From the NCBI GenBank assembly GCA_016648135.1, contig JADDOH010023031.1:1-64000 (forward strand): a DNA stretch of 64,000 nt. Direction: 5' to 3'. A program made the translations under genes and the position numbers. The notes under the pieces were generated by a model. That model ran no database searches, was not told the DNA's origin, and saw only the letters and a list, made by a program, of their open reading frames with translations. The stretch comes from Agrypnia vestita (lineage: Eukaryota; Arthropoda; Insecta; Trichoptera; Phryganeidae). Each line of letters opens with the position of its first letter. The stretch's first letter is position 1. Shown here one piece after another: positions 34,440 through 45,551 of the stretch.

Positions 34440-35640
34440 AAATATGATAAGACGCTTTGATAAAGCAAAGAAAAAGGAATGGCTAAAACTTTTAACAGTG
34501 AAAGAGAGTAGAATATACGAGAGCGAAAATTTGAACAATGCTCATAACAGAAGAGTCAAATTTGGTGTGAAGGAATGGAAGGAGCGACAGGAAAGAGAAT
34601 AAGGTGTAGAAATGTTCAAAGAATTTCAAGGACAGTATTTTTTTGATGTCAGATGGAAAACCCAGAAATGGCGTGGAAAGCAGTAAAATGAATGCTATAA
34701 AGTCGATGAACGGAGAAATTTGAATAAGTGAGGACGAAATCCAAGATAAAAGAAGTTCGTTGACCAAAAAAGAAGTATGGGACGTGCAAGGCGCTTCTGT
34801 GGGTGAAAGTAAATGCATGCATCAGATCTTCTCACTAGAGTGTTGACAGGAAATGTTTTTAGCGAAAATTGAAAAAAAAAATGTGCCTTTGTAGATCTAC
34901 AAAAGGCTTACGATAGAGTTATAAGAATACGGTCGTGGAAGGTACACTTTGGTAACGGGGTGAACAGTAAACGTGTATTAGCAATTGCATCCCTATGCGG
35001 TGGATATATTGTGTATAAGAATCAATCATAGTTTTATATAGGAATAGAAAATTTGAAACTGGATCCGAAGCTATAACGTCGCTTTACCAGCGACTTTCAA
35101 ATACCCCAAGGGATAGTTCTGGGCCCACTCCTATTTACATTATACGTCAACGACATCTTAAAACTTCAAATCTGATCTCCAAGCCTTTTATACACTAAAT
35201 TTTACAACACCAATCTAGGCTATTTCTCTCCTCTACCTAGAATGATCGACCAATTTAACGAGATATCTTCCAGAGACTGCAAACTTGATATATTCTTCAT
35301 GACGCAAGCTCGGTTCAAAAGCGATATATTGATAAACTTGGTTGACGGTCCCTCAAGCGTGTAATACAAGGTTGTCATAGAAACACAATGTTGACCTTGG
35401 AACTCGTGCAACTACGTGGAACCTGCCTAACTAGTCTTCATATTATACTCAATACTGTTTACAATCTATTTATCTTTAAGACACTTTTTATTATTAATTT
35501 ATTTATTTTTATCTTTAATTGTGTACCTACTATGTAAAAACTTATTGATTTATTTTTTAATTTTTTTTTATTGATTTGCGATGTACATTCATGAAAAATA
35601 ATTGTATGTAAAAAAAATATTAAACTAATTATTGATCTGC
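34440..35640. other. G3 intron, exon-proximal part with LINE debris
   Basis: Collinear with 60060-61090 of G5, then jumps at about 35170 to the equivalent of 63098, deleting about 2 kb. Plus-strand RT traces: DLQKAYDRVIRIRSW (about 34891) and GIVLGPLLFTLYVNDI (about 35110). Confidence 0.65.
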
Positions 35641-35701
35641 GATATTATTAATTATTAACCCTAGAATCCTACACTGTTTTGCCCAACCGATTTTCCTACA
35701 A

Positions 35702-35719
35702 GGGGTGCCTGAGCACCCC
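35702..35719. repeat. Subterminal palindrome of the piggyBac element (left)
   Basis: GGGGTGCCTGAGCACCCC. The identical word is at 39153-39170 and the variant GGGGTGCTCCAGCACCCC at 39315-39332. Possibly transposase binding sites. Confidence 0.8.
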
Positions 35720-35837
35720 AGACTTTGGGAGTTGTTATTTTTTTAATGAAACAATTTTAAAAGTATATTTCTTTATTAGACGTAGGACTGTAAACTTAAG
35801 ATCAAATATCAAAATAAATCTACTTGTTCTTAATTAG

Positions 35838-36640
35838 TTGTAGCACTTTTGGCATATATTTATTTGATGTTCCAAACAAATCGGAGTTTTGCACTTCGTA
35901 CACAAAGTTTTGCTCTTCCGGTCCTTACTCCTGGGACAAAATCCACAACGCCTCTGGGTGTGATGCTGAGGAATCAAGCTTTTATTTGGCATAGGTTTTT
36001 TAAGGTTACCACAAATAATTTATCTTATATCCCTCCTCAAACTTGGCTTTTGCAGGCGTTCTTCAAAATAATGATTCACAAGTTGGTGTCCCAATTTTTT
36101 TTAAAAGTTCTTCTGAAATTTATTTCTGATTTATTTGTTGCCTTTGAACATTTGTAGAGAATCCAAGAGTTAATGCCAATACTATTCAAAAGTCCATAAA
36201 AATGCACATCAGCCACCATCGCGATTTTCTTTGGACGGAGTATTTTTTAGCCATTGCATCGAAAACGTCGACGCCACTTTTGGTTTTATTATAATAATTA
36301 ATTATTTCCTGGAGCTCTACTTCATTATTTTTGTCAGGAGAATCACGAAGAATTGACAACATAATGATGACCTTCTTCTTGGTTGATTTTAGCAGACAAT
36401 AGGATAAGAGAGTTAGACCCATCATACGCAAACATAGCACAGTTTTTTTCTCGGTCTCGTAGCTTTAAAAATAAGACCGGTATTTCACTTTTATTTTTAC
36501 GTGTTGTACCTACCATCGTCAAGTCTTTTGCAAAAAAATTCATCGCTAAAAGAATGCTGGTGAACCAGTTATCCATGGATATTATTCGTTGGAACTTAGT
36601 CGCCCATTACATGAAGAAGGATGACTAAAAGAAGTACATA
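35838..36640 (-). pseudogene. piggyBac transposase, C-terminal half (defective)
   Basis: DDE transposase of the TTAA-specific piggyBac superfamily. Minus-strand pieces: DNWFTSILLA (36576 frame), TTRKNKSEIP, FAYDGSNSLILLSAKI, then after a frameshift EINYYNKTKSGVDVFD and RKSRWWLMCIF. Finally, at 35838-35960, a cysteine-rich end (CGFCPR...CTKC...C..H....CQKC) as in piggyBac C-terminal zinc-binding domains. The N-terminal domain and the first catalytic Asp region are missing, and frameshifts break the rest. Confidence 0.82.
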
Positions 36641-36708
36641 TAACTAAAACTGAAAATTATCTCTTAAATTTTAATTTAAGGTTATTGCAATAATTAGTAA
36701 TAATAATA

Positions 36709-37997
36709 TTAGGTCCTTACATATGAAATTGGCGTTTTGCCGTACAGGCAAATTTGATCTCAAATATCTTCTCTTTGGTTAGGAATTCCAAATACAAATT
36801 TATACAGCTATTTACTCATGTATTTGTGTTTTGAAAATTATAATTCATTTGTTTTTTTCTCAATTGTTTTTTTCTTTGCGTCACTCAGTTTACAAAATGA
36901 AAAACTTGAAATATCGCGTTATTTACGAGTACGAGTTCCACCGTGGCACCAGTGCTGCAGAAACGGCTCGAAGGATTAATGATGTGTATGGCGACGGTGC
37001 CGCAAAAGAAAACACAGTGCGTTTTTAGTTCCAACGTTTTCGTTCTGGAAATTTCTACCTGCAGAACAAGCCCCGTGGACGGCCGGAGACCAAAGTTGAT
37101 AATGAAGAATTGAAGGCTATTGTGGAAGCGGATCCATCGCAAACCACATCCGAGTTAGCTGCAGGCTGCGGTGTTAGTGATAAAACTGTTTTAATCCACT
37201 TGAAGCAAATTGGTAATGTGAAAAAGCTTGAAAGGTGGGTACCTCACGAATTGAGTGAAGCAAATCAACAAACGCGCGTTGACTGCTGCGTTGCATTACT
37301 CAACCGGCACAATAATGAAGGGATTTTAAATCGAATCATTACCTGTGATGAAAAGTGGATCCTGTACGATAATCGGAAGCGCTCATCGCAATGGCTGAAC
37401 CCTGCCGAACCAGCCAAACCATGCCCCAAGCGAAACTTGACTCCAAAAAAGTTACTTGTGAGCGTTTGGTGGACTAGTGCTGGTGTCGTTCACTACAGCT
37501 TTCTTAAATCTGGCCAGACGATTACGGCAGATGTCTATTGTCAGCAACTGCAAAACCATGATGGAAAAGCTAGCTGCTAAACAACCGAGGCTGGTTAATC
37601 GCTCTAGGCCACTGCTGCTTCATGATAACGCTAGACCACACACTGCACAACAGACGGCTACCAAATTAGAGGAGCTTCGATTGGAATGTCTAAGACATCC
37701 ACCGTACTCTCCGGACCTTGCCCTAACAGATTACCATTTTTTTTCGAAATTTGGATAACTTCTTGCAAAGGAAAAAATTCTACTCCGATGGGGCAGTCCA
37801 AACCACCTTCAAAGATTTTATTGATTCCCGTCCGAATGGTTTTTTTAGTAAAGGGATCGATGAACTACCTATGATATGGCAAAAGTGCATAGATAGCAAT
37901 GGTACATACTTTCATTAAATAAATATATTATAATAAAAAAAAAATCGGCTTTATGTTCCTCCCATACTAAACGCCAATTTCATATGTAAGGACCTAA
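36709..37997 (+). mobile_element. mariner element inside the piggyBac
   Basis: 1289 bp, with terminal repeats beginning TTAGGTCCTTACATATGAAA at both ends in opposite orientation and TA on each side (36707-36708 and 37998-37999). Contains a mariner transposase gene in plus orientation. Confidence 0.92.
36897..37919 (+). pseudogene. mariner transposase (one stop, frameshifts)
   Basis: Cut-and-paste transposase of about 340 codons. ATG at 36897. The N-terminal helix-turn-helix part (YRVIYEYEFHRGTSAAETAR) is followed by TAG at 37027 where the family has Trp (RF-W-FQRF). Then GRPETKVDNEEL, WVPHELSE (the WVPHEL motif) and the catalytic motifs TCDEKWILYDN, LLHDNARPHTA and YSPDLALTDYHFF, giving the D,D34D signature of mariner with all three Asp kept. 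A frameshift at about 37550 (QLQ-N/T) and another at about 37750 break the frame. The end matches to the stop near 37919. Confidence 0.9.
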
Positions 37998-38038
37998 TAT
38001 AATAAATATTATATTAGGTCCTTACATATGAAATTGGC
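37973..38038. repeat. 66-bp palindrome: two mariner ends head to head
   Basis: 32-bp arms pair perfectly around a central AA. The left arm is the right end of the mariner plus 8 flanking bases. The right arm is a second mariner end of the same family, cut after AAATTGGC and fused to the LINE. Confidence 0.93.
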
Positions 38039-39112
38039 TTTTAATAGCTTTTGGGCATGCTTCCTTCCCTTTTCATGCAGCCAGAGTTTCACTTTAGAAG
38101 AAAAATACGCGAGACTATGGCTACATGTTTTAAGTTTAGTGTTAAGAGTATTGAATGTTTTTGGTGCTTGGAAGAGGTGAAATCTTTGTGAAAATGTTTT
38201 TTTGAATTTTGGTACAAGATAGTTGCATTTCACCTGTGCCCTTGTTGAGTGTGAGTGAGTTATTTGTTGGTGATCTTGTTTATGTCGGAAAAAATATTTT
38301 AAAGTGTTGAGTAAATATGTTTGATTGATGTCCAGGACGTGACATTCTCTGAAAAGTTCTTCTGAAGGAAAACGAAATGGCTTTTTATGAAGAACTCTCA
38401 ATACCATTTTCTGGGCTTTGCTTAATGAATCTAATATAGTACAAGCTGCACCACCCCAACTGACAGTTGCATAATTAATGAGTGAGTGACACAGTGCATA
38501 GTATACTATTCTTCTTGTCGGTGCGTCGAGTACATCTCTAATTTCTTTGAAAAAATAAACAAGCTTTCTTATTCGGATTGTAAGATTCAAAATATGTTTT
38601 CTCCAGTTTAGATGCTGGTCTATGTACACACCTAGATATCGTATATCTTCCGTTGTCTGCAGATTAGTACAATCACAGGGTTTATCTTTTGATTGACATG
38701 TGTGAATCAGTAGATTTTTGGGCTGCTTTATTACTGTTCTTTTACTGATGGAGAAACACATGTATTTTGTCTTTGAAGCATTTACTGTTAGTAGATTTTT
38801 GTCAAGCCATGATGTTATTCGATTCAATCCACTTTGTGCTTTTTTTAAAACATCTTCCCAGGAATCATCTTGAAAAAGAAGCACTGTGTCATCTGCGAAA
38901 GAAATTATTTTACCGTTTTCTAAATTGGAGTTACACATTTCATTGACATATATGAGGAAGAGCGTGGGTCCCAAAACACTTCCTTGCGGTACTCCATATG
39001 ATGTTTTGTGGAGGTTGCTGCAGTGATCGCCCGATTTAACTACCTGAACCCTGTTATTTAGATAATCTTCGTAAATATCACGTAAATAAAGTTCAAAAAC
39101 TTGTACAATAAT
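38036..39112 (-). pseudogene. jockey-type LINE reverse transcriptase fragment (5' and 3' truncated)
   Basis: Minus-strand frame from about 39112 (NNRVQVVKSGDHCSNLHKTS, SYGVPQGSVLGPTLFLIYVN) through the active site ISFADDTVLLF, the thumb (IRYLGVYIDQHLNWRKHI) and the C-terminal R.R.A...C..INY segment. The open frame from 38974 is undamaged for 321 codons, so this is a young insertion. Its last ten residues (ANFICKDLI) are encoded by a mariner terminal repeat, i.e. the natural end is lost. The 5' half (endonuclease and RT fingers) is absent, and piggyBac sequence resumes at about 39115. Confidence 0.85.
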
Positions 39113-39152
39113 TTAATTTATATTACACAAATACTTACGATTTTCCTACACC

Positions 39153-39332
39153 GGGGTGCCTGAGCACCCCGCAACACATGTACATACGACTACAAAACTC
39201 GGCAGTCGCCGAGGTACTGACCAATCTAGGGTACTCGGCCGCAAAGTAAAATACGCGGAGGTATAAATTTATACCTACAATACAAACGACAAAATAACAA
39301 ATTGAAAACGCTGTGGGGTGCTCCAGCACCCC
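39153..39332. repeat. piggyBac right-end palindromes
   Basis: GGGGTGCCTGAGCACCCC at 39153-39170 and GGGGTGCTCCAGCACCCC at 39315-39332. The open frame at 39135-39329 merely crosses this transposon end. Confidence 0.75.
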
Positions 39333-39590
39333 AAGTAGGATTACAGGGTTAATTATTAACTAACCATAAAAAGTGTAGCAAGTGTATTATATATTATCAT
39401 TTCAAATGTTGACAAAATACTCAAACTTGTACTCTAATGTCACTAAATGACCATCTATTAGGGCCATCAATGACCTGTTCACGGTCTGTATGTTAAAAAA
39501 TAAAATAAAAAAGACAATCAAAAGTAGAAAAAATATGTTTTTCCATAGACAATCGTCAATATTCTGAACGATACACTTACTTCATTGCAC

Positions 39591-41354
39591 TAGGGATGGG
39601 TCGTCGACGTATTTACCGTCGACGAAACGAGACCGTCCACGTCCATCCATCGACGAGACGATCAACTAGTTGAATTCGTCAACTAGTTGACGCGTCAACT
39701 TCGTTACGCGGACGTCGCGGACGTTTATCTAAACATCGGGACGATAGTCAACTGTCTACGGTTTGACGCGACGCTGCTCGACGGCACAACCGTTGGTTAT
39801 TTTTATTACGTTAATTTTTAAAATTTACAGAAGTTCGAAGGAATATAGTTTCGGGGAAAGTAAAACCGCTACTTGTGCTTATATGTAAAAAGAAATATTT
39901 TATTATTTATTTGTTTATAGGCTTTTACATATTGTTTTATATACTTCTTTCTATATATAATAAAGAAAGAAGTAGGTATACACAACAATATCAGGTGTAA
40001 GCAGTAAAATATAAATATAAACTACATATATAAGCAGTGAAAGTATCGGGTATAAGCATTAAAATATGAGTATAAAAATTAAAAATATAAAGTACAAAGC
40101 AATGTGTGTATAAAAAAATATATTAGATACACATTATTACATGTGTACAGGGTTATTTGGAAAACAATAATAACCTAGCAGGACTATATTCCTGCCTTGA
40201 TTATGAGTATTATTTTTTGTAAAACGTTGGACTATCACTACACTAACTCAAATCGATTACGAAAAATTCATTCGTTTCAATACAAGTTAAATAAAATGAT
40301 AAAAACCTTTACATTTATTTATTATCTATAAATTTATAAATAAATACATAATTTAAAAATACTTTACATTTGAGATGTTATCTAGAAATTTATTGAAGAA
40401 TACATCTTTCAAAGTCAGACTTTCACTTTGTGGTGACATTATTAATAAATAAATATATCTGTATTATTTGTCAACTTTAAGGCTCAATTTGAGAAAAGGA
40501 ACATTGTTCCCGAAACATGTAAAAAACCAATAAAAAGTGGTGTAAACAAAATTATAATAGATTTATTTTTTTATCTACAAAGTTGAAAATAGGGAATTTA
40601 TAATAAAAATTAATTAAACCTAAATTCAAGATTATATTACATATACAATAATTAATGTTGGACTCCTGAATAAGGACCATAGTTAGGTATAGAAATTTTT
40701 ATTCCCTACAAGTTTGTTTATCATTTATATGCTAAAGTTGAAAAGTAAGGAAATAACACAATAATTAAATTTTAGCATCCCTTTTCAGGTAAATATATAA
40801 GAAGTCGAGATCGATCGAATAAAATATTGATTTTAGAAAAATATCTAGCCGGCCTATTAATTAATAATAGTTCAATAAAAAATAAAATAATTAAACAGAA
40901 TTGTTTTATTTTATACGGCGTAAAATTGGGAATTCACCGAATCGTCGCACGTGACATCACAAAAAATCAAGTAAAAAATAATGGATAATAGCTTATTAAG
41001 CCTATCTCGCGCTACGCATGTATTCAAATTTCAAATCTCTAGTCATAGTTCGTGTACACAGATCTGCACTCTATGGTAGTGTACTTTAGAGTTGAAATGA
41101 AATTACCCGTCGAGCCGTCTACGACGTCTATGGCATCTACAAGTCGACAGCGAGAGAAATAAACGGAGACGTTTTGTCTTGCTCTCGCTCGTTGCTTTGC
41201 ATTGCGTTAATCTCGAATCGTCCACCGACCACGGCGTCCGCTGTCCACCGTCTACGAATTCAACTAGTCCATGCGATAAACGTAAACGGTCGACGCGTCG
41301 ATGCAACGTCAACGGTTGATTTCAACTAGTCCGTCCATTCAACGCCCATCCCTA
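39591..41354. mobile_element. Non-autonomous hAT element
   Basis: 8-bp target duplication CATTGCAC at 39583-39590 and 41355-41362, terminal repeats TAGGGATGGG, and an empty site (CACTGCAC) at 12593-12600. The interior is AT-rich without a transposase. The ends are packed with GTCGACG, CAACTAGT and CGTCAAC-like words in both orientations. Length 1764 bp. Confidence 0.9.
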
Positions 41355-41362
41355 CATTGCAC

Positions 41363-41688
41363 GGCTTTTGTCAGTCGGACGGTTGTGTCATGAGACGTCA
41401 AAATACTACGCTTGTTTATAAAATGATGACAAATTTAGTAGAATCTTGTTCGCATTGTATAAGAAATGTAATTAAAAGTATTATAGAATTATACTTAATC
41501 AGGGTATCGTCTGTATTCAGCTCCGCTCCCCGATCCTATTTTCGATACCCGAAGGTTGAAAAAGAAAAAATCAATTAAAAACTACTTTTAGGTTAGTTTA
41601 GGTAATCTAAGGTTAGTCGGGTTCTGTTAGAATTGAAAAAAATGTATTTCTAGGTCATACTTGTTAGGCTCGGTTACAGAAGAAAAGT
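41363..41688. other. G3 intron sequence, collinear with 12601-12920
   Basis: Duplicon sequence common to G1 and G3. No gene. Confidence 0.7.
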
Positions 41689-42742
41689 CACAGTTAAAAG
41701 TTTCATAATTTCGCTCACACAAATCGATACAAACCTGACAGTTGCATGTTTTGTCTATGACATGGATGACGCCTTGCCGTAGACAGCAGATAAATATTGA
41801 TTGAATTGTTGACTTTAACTATGGATTCACCTTGTGTGGTGAAGTAAGTACTAAAAGGCAAGAAAACATTATGCTGCATTACACATACGGTTTTGATTGA
41901 TCAAGTAATTATATTAAACAAGTTTTTCACGAAATATTCAATAAATACTTTATACAGTCAACTACAGAATAAGTCATAAGTACCATCTCCCCGGGAATTT
42001 GGCTCGTTACATGTTTATAAAAAGGTGTAACGAGTTGTACGTGGATCGAGCCGATGAATTCCTACGATTAGCCGCCAAATTGTATAACCCTCTGTTTCAG
42101 GTTAGGTTAGATTTGGTTGTATAATTTTATTAAAAACTTAATTTTAGGTTAAGCTAGGTTAGGTTAGGTTTGGTTAGGTTAGGTTAGATTTCTTTAGGTT
42201 AGGTTAAGTTTGGTTAGGATAGATTTGGTTAGTTTGGGTTAGGTTAGGTTAGGTTTGATAAGGTTAGGTTAGGTTTGGTTTAATTTTATCACAAATTTCT
42301 TTTTAGGTTAGCTTCAATATTTCAAATGAGGAGCAATCATTGATTTACAAATCATTGTCAATCAATAAAAGAAAAGAAATGGTTTAATTACTATCAATTA
42401 TCAATAAAGTATTTATTAAATATTTCCGTATATTAAAACCGTGTGTGTAATGTAGAATAATGTTTTCTTGCCTTTTAGTAATTACTTCACACTAGGTGAA
42501 TCCATAGATAAAGTCATCAATTCAATCAATAATTATCTGCTGCCTACGGCAAGGCTTCATTCATGTCATAGGGAAAACATGCAACTGTCAGATTTGTATC
42601 GATTTGTGTGAGCGAAATTATGAAACTTTGAACTTTTTAAATAAATTTTTGCGCCACATTAAATATAATTTTTGAAATCAGAACACTTGACTTTACGTGT
42701 TACAAAAAAATCCCATCGATGCTGTTTGTATTATCCAAATTT
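41689..42742. mobile_element. Second copy of the long-inverted-repeat/TTAGG element
   Basis: Both arms match 15002-17055 (CATGTTTTGTCTATGACATG arm core; ACGTGTTACAAAAAAATCCC right end). The left arm is truncated at the GTCACAGTTAAAAG point and the central array is short (about 42095-42280). It sits where the G1 unit has other sequence (12925-13190). Confidence 0.75.
42095..42280 (+). repeat. Short degenerate TTAGG array
   Basis: Runs of GGTTAGGTTAGG broken by TTTGG and GATTT variants and a 40-bp unrelated insert. Same position and orientation in the element as the 876-bp array. Confidence 0.85.
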
Positions 42743-42924
42743 GCCATATTTCATTTTTGAAATCAGGACACTACTGTTACCACAAAACAAGACCTCGAGA
42801 AGAACTGGACCCAAACCGTAAAGTACAAATATGTCCTGTTTTCCTTACATCCAACTTTAACGGTCAACCAGGTGCGCGTACTTCACATGACTGAGAAATA
42901 ATCAACAATGAAGCAACTCCTCAC

Positions 42925-43096
42925 CGGCGCGTTGGTCGGCCTTCCTGGAGTACTCCGAGCACTCCTGCTTGATGTCGGGGAGCCATATGTCCATCTCCGT
43001 GTAGGGCGCTCCACCGCCCGCTCCCTCATCGCCGCTCCCGGCTGCAGACCCTGGCTCGGCCTTCACGGCAGGAACATCTTGCTCAGCGCGGTTCAT
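42925..43096 (-). CDS. Zinc-finger gene G3, exon 1
   Basis: Intact exon: ATG at 43096 (MNRAEQDVPAVKAEPGSAAG), PYTEMDIWLPDIKQE and ECSEYSRKADQRAG, ending before GTGAGG at 42925 in phase 1. 172 bases, i.e. four codons (DQRA) longer than in G1 and G5. Contains VKAE and IKQE. Its finger exon (34391 downward) carries frameshifts, and the intron between them has grown to 8.5 kb through piggyBac, hAT and foldback insertions, so the exon is intact but the gene is probably impaired. Confidence 0.78.
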
Positions 43097-43175
43097 GGTT
43101 TCACCTTCAGATAGCGAGGTGCTGTTAGCAAATGGCGACTGTCAAATGCATGCCGACCATAGACACGAGCGGGGC
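43097..43175 (-). promoter_or_regulatory. G3 promoter/5'UTR core
   Basis: Nearly identical to the G1 region (CTCGTGTCTATGGTCGGCAT on the minus strand). Lies back to back with the G4 core at 45445, 2.3 kb away. Confidence 0.5.
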
Positions 43176-43429
43176 ATAGACGATTTAATTTATTAATTAA
43201 TCGACTGGTAGGTCTTTTAAAATTCTTCCCATTCTCCAAATCAATTTACTAGGTATTCCAAGCACTAATGGGGTAATAATAATAAACAAAAAAATCACAA
43301 AAATATGTAAATATAGAAAATTGTAATTTTATCGCATACTGCACGAAGAAAAATTAAAATTAGGAAATTTAATTTAAAATGACGAAGCATAAAACCTTTC
43401 ATCGATTCTATTCCAGCCAATATATCGTG

Positions 43430-45440
43430 TTGCCATGAAAGTTGGATCATCTTTCCCATTATTAATTGCATATTCTTAAGCAAGTTTGCGTGCTATAACA
43501 TAAGTTAGATAATAATTCATTCTTGAACTTCTTACATTTTTTTTCAGTATTATTGAAAATTTAATTTGTGTTAATAATCTTTCTGTAAATACTTGTTTTT
43601 AAGCCTTTAAAATAATGCGGTATGCTTTATTTTATTGCGTTCAGTATGTTTTATGTTATTATTTCGTAGGGACATTTTGCGTTCCAAGACGTCTTCTGTT
43701 GTCTTTTGCATGTTAGTTTCCGAAATCTTATCCCTGGTGCCTTTCTAATTGTATACTCTAGGCATAATGTTGACAAGGATCTATATATAACAGTATATAA
43801 TTTATCAAATTGTTTTTGACATATTGAGAAGGTTTTGAACAGTGTTCAAAGGCTCCCCATCAACTATGTTCAAAGCCTCTCCAGGGTGTCATTATTTAAA
43901 AGTATTAAACTTATATGTTTTGAAAAAGAGTCTTCAATAACACTTCTTACCTGTATACCTATGTAAGATATTTGTTAACAAAATGATTTCACGGCGGAAA
44001 CAGATGGACTTCTGAGTATTTTAGAAATGTCCTTTAAATACCTTCCTTTTATTTTACCAAAATGCACGCGCACCGACGATCACCTCTACAATCAATGTGA
44101 ATTAAAAATGGTGTCTCTTTTTAAGTGACAGCTGTAGATAATAATGTTGCCTTAGGGAAAAAATACGTAAATGTATCAGAAAAAAAACAGTTGGCCAAAA
44201 TATTTTGGCTGTTCGAAGGCTCCCCGTGTTCAAACCATCCACCCTCTCCCCTACTTTGGAAAATATAAAACTACGCCTAATACTATCAACAACATTTTAT
44301 TTTCACAGAGTGCATCCAGCACGGTCCAGTGCTGGAAATGCAATAAAAAAATTTTTTTGCGGTCCTAGTAAGAAATTTGCTGGTCCAAGTCAGAAAATTA
44401 GCGTTATGTGTTTCTCACAAAATTGACCAAACGCGATGAAATTTAAACTTCATTTTCACAGCATTCCACACACAAAATCATGCTTTCAATCATTGACGTA
44501 TTATAAATAGATACGTTATTCCCATACTATCCTGATTTCAAATGTAGCAAATGCAGAAAAATCTGGTAATTTGAAGTCACGTTGGCTAAAATAATATACT
44601 CATTCTTACAATAATGTACCTGTACAATAATGTATCTGTTCCTTTTTCCCGTGGACTCTTTTTTCGGCGTACCATCGCGTACCAAGAAGGTCCGTTCGAT
44701 AACGAATACAAGTACTAGAAGTTATTATTGACTTGCCACGATTTCACGCTTGTAACTTATCTACAGTTTATTATATCATTGCTTTCAATAGGGTAAGTTC
44801 AAATTTTTTTAATGGAAAAATCTTAACTTTGGTTTAGAAAATACATTTATGAAAAAAAAATTAATATGTCAATTAAAATAAAAAACGATTGAGAAAAAAA
44901 CGATTTTAAAATTCCGCCAAAACACTTATCTCCGCAAGTGACGTTAGACATGGCTTTTTATGTCATGTTTTAAGCAAATTCACATATTTAGACGTGTCTG
45001 GGTAGCCACCATTTTTTTCCCGCGCCTAACTGAAGCCACGAAAAGCTCCAGAGGGAGTAGCTGCAAGGAGCCACGGCCACCGCGACTCGGCGGTGACCAG
45101 TTCCACAGCGAGAGGTTGCAGAGGGAGGCCAGATACCTCCCGACGACGCGGATCCAGCGACGACGATCGGCGGGACAGCACGCGTGGCTTGGGACAGGAG
45201 CCTCGGCCAGATGCCCCTAGCCGACCGCAGATCCCGCGACAGACGCGCGAGCGTGAGCGACTTAATGCCCCGTCAGCGGTTGTCGCGGCCGTGCGGCTTG
45301 CCACCCGCGGCCACCGGTTAGCAAATACGACGTGTGAACGATATATATATTTTTTTTTGATGTGTGATGGACACGATAAACTGATGTGAGTTCGGACTGC
45401 TTGCGTTTAGGGCAATTTTTAAGTGCTAAAATAATTCGTC
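43430..45440. other. Spacer of the G3-G4 divergent pair
   Basis: Uninterrupted version of the intergenic region that a LINE and a MITE-bearing 481-bp stretch enlarge in the G1-G2 pair. Contains the GC-rich island at 45000-45328. No gene called. Confidence 0.65.
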
Positions 45441-45444
45441 TACT

Positions 45445-45551
45445 CCCCGTTCGTGTCTATGGTCGGCATCCATTTGACGATCGTGATTTGATCGTTGCGT
45501 CTCTTGCAAGGTCATCAGGAAGATAATGAAAACATGAACCGCGCTGAGCAA
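45445..45551 (+). pseudogene. Zinc-finger gene G4, promoter core and first 18 bases of exon 1
   Basis: Plus strand: CGTGTCTATGGTCGGCAT, a 5'UTR, then ATGAACCGCGCTGAGCAA (45534-45551, MNRAEQ). The rest of exon 1 is gone; the sequence continues with the equivalent of 26150 in G2. Confidence 0.75.

Larger units (their letters stand above)
35659..39348 (-). mobile_element. piggyBac element hosting a mariner and a LINE
   Basis: TTAA at 35655-35658 and 39349-39352, terminal repeats CCCTAGAATCCTAC and (reverse complement) CCCTGTAATCCTAC. The G1 unit has the uninterrupted site at about 12356-12372. Subterminal palindromes GGGGTGCCTGAGCACCCC lie near both ends. Without the nested elements the piggyBac would be about 1.3 kb, so much of its transposase is deleted. 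Confidence 0.9.

Noticed and set aside
36897..37919. Active mariner transposase
   Set aside because: The catalytic Asp residues are kept, but an in-frame TAG and frameshifts prevent a full protein.
39135..39329. 64-codon minus-strand frame
   Set aside because: Crosses the piggyBac right end with its palindromes; not a transposase segment.
42908..43114. Plus-strand frame MKQLLTGALVGLPG... repeated in four places
   Set aside because: It is the antisense of zinc-finger exon 1. Its recurrence follows from exon duplication, and the splice-consistent frame is on the minus strand.
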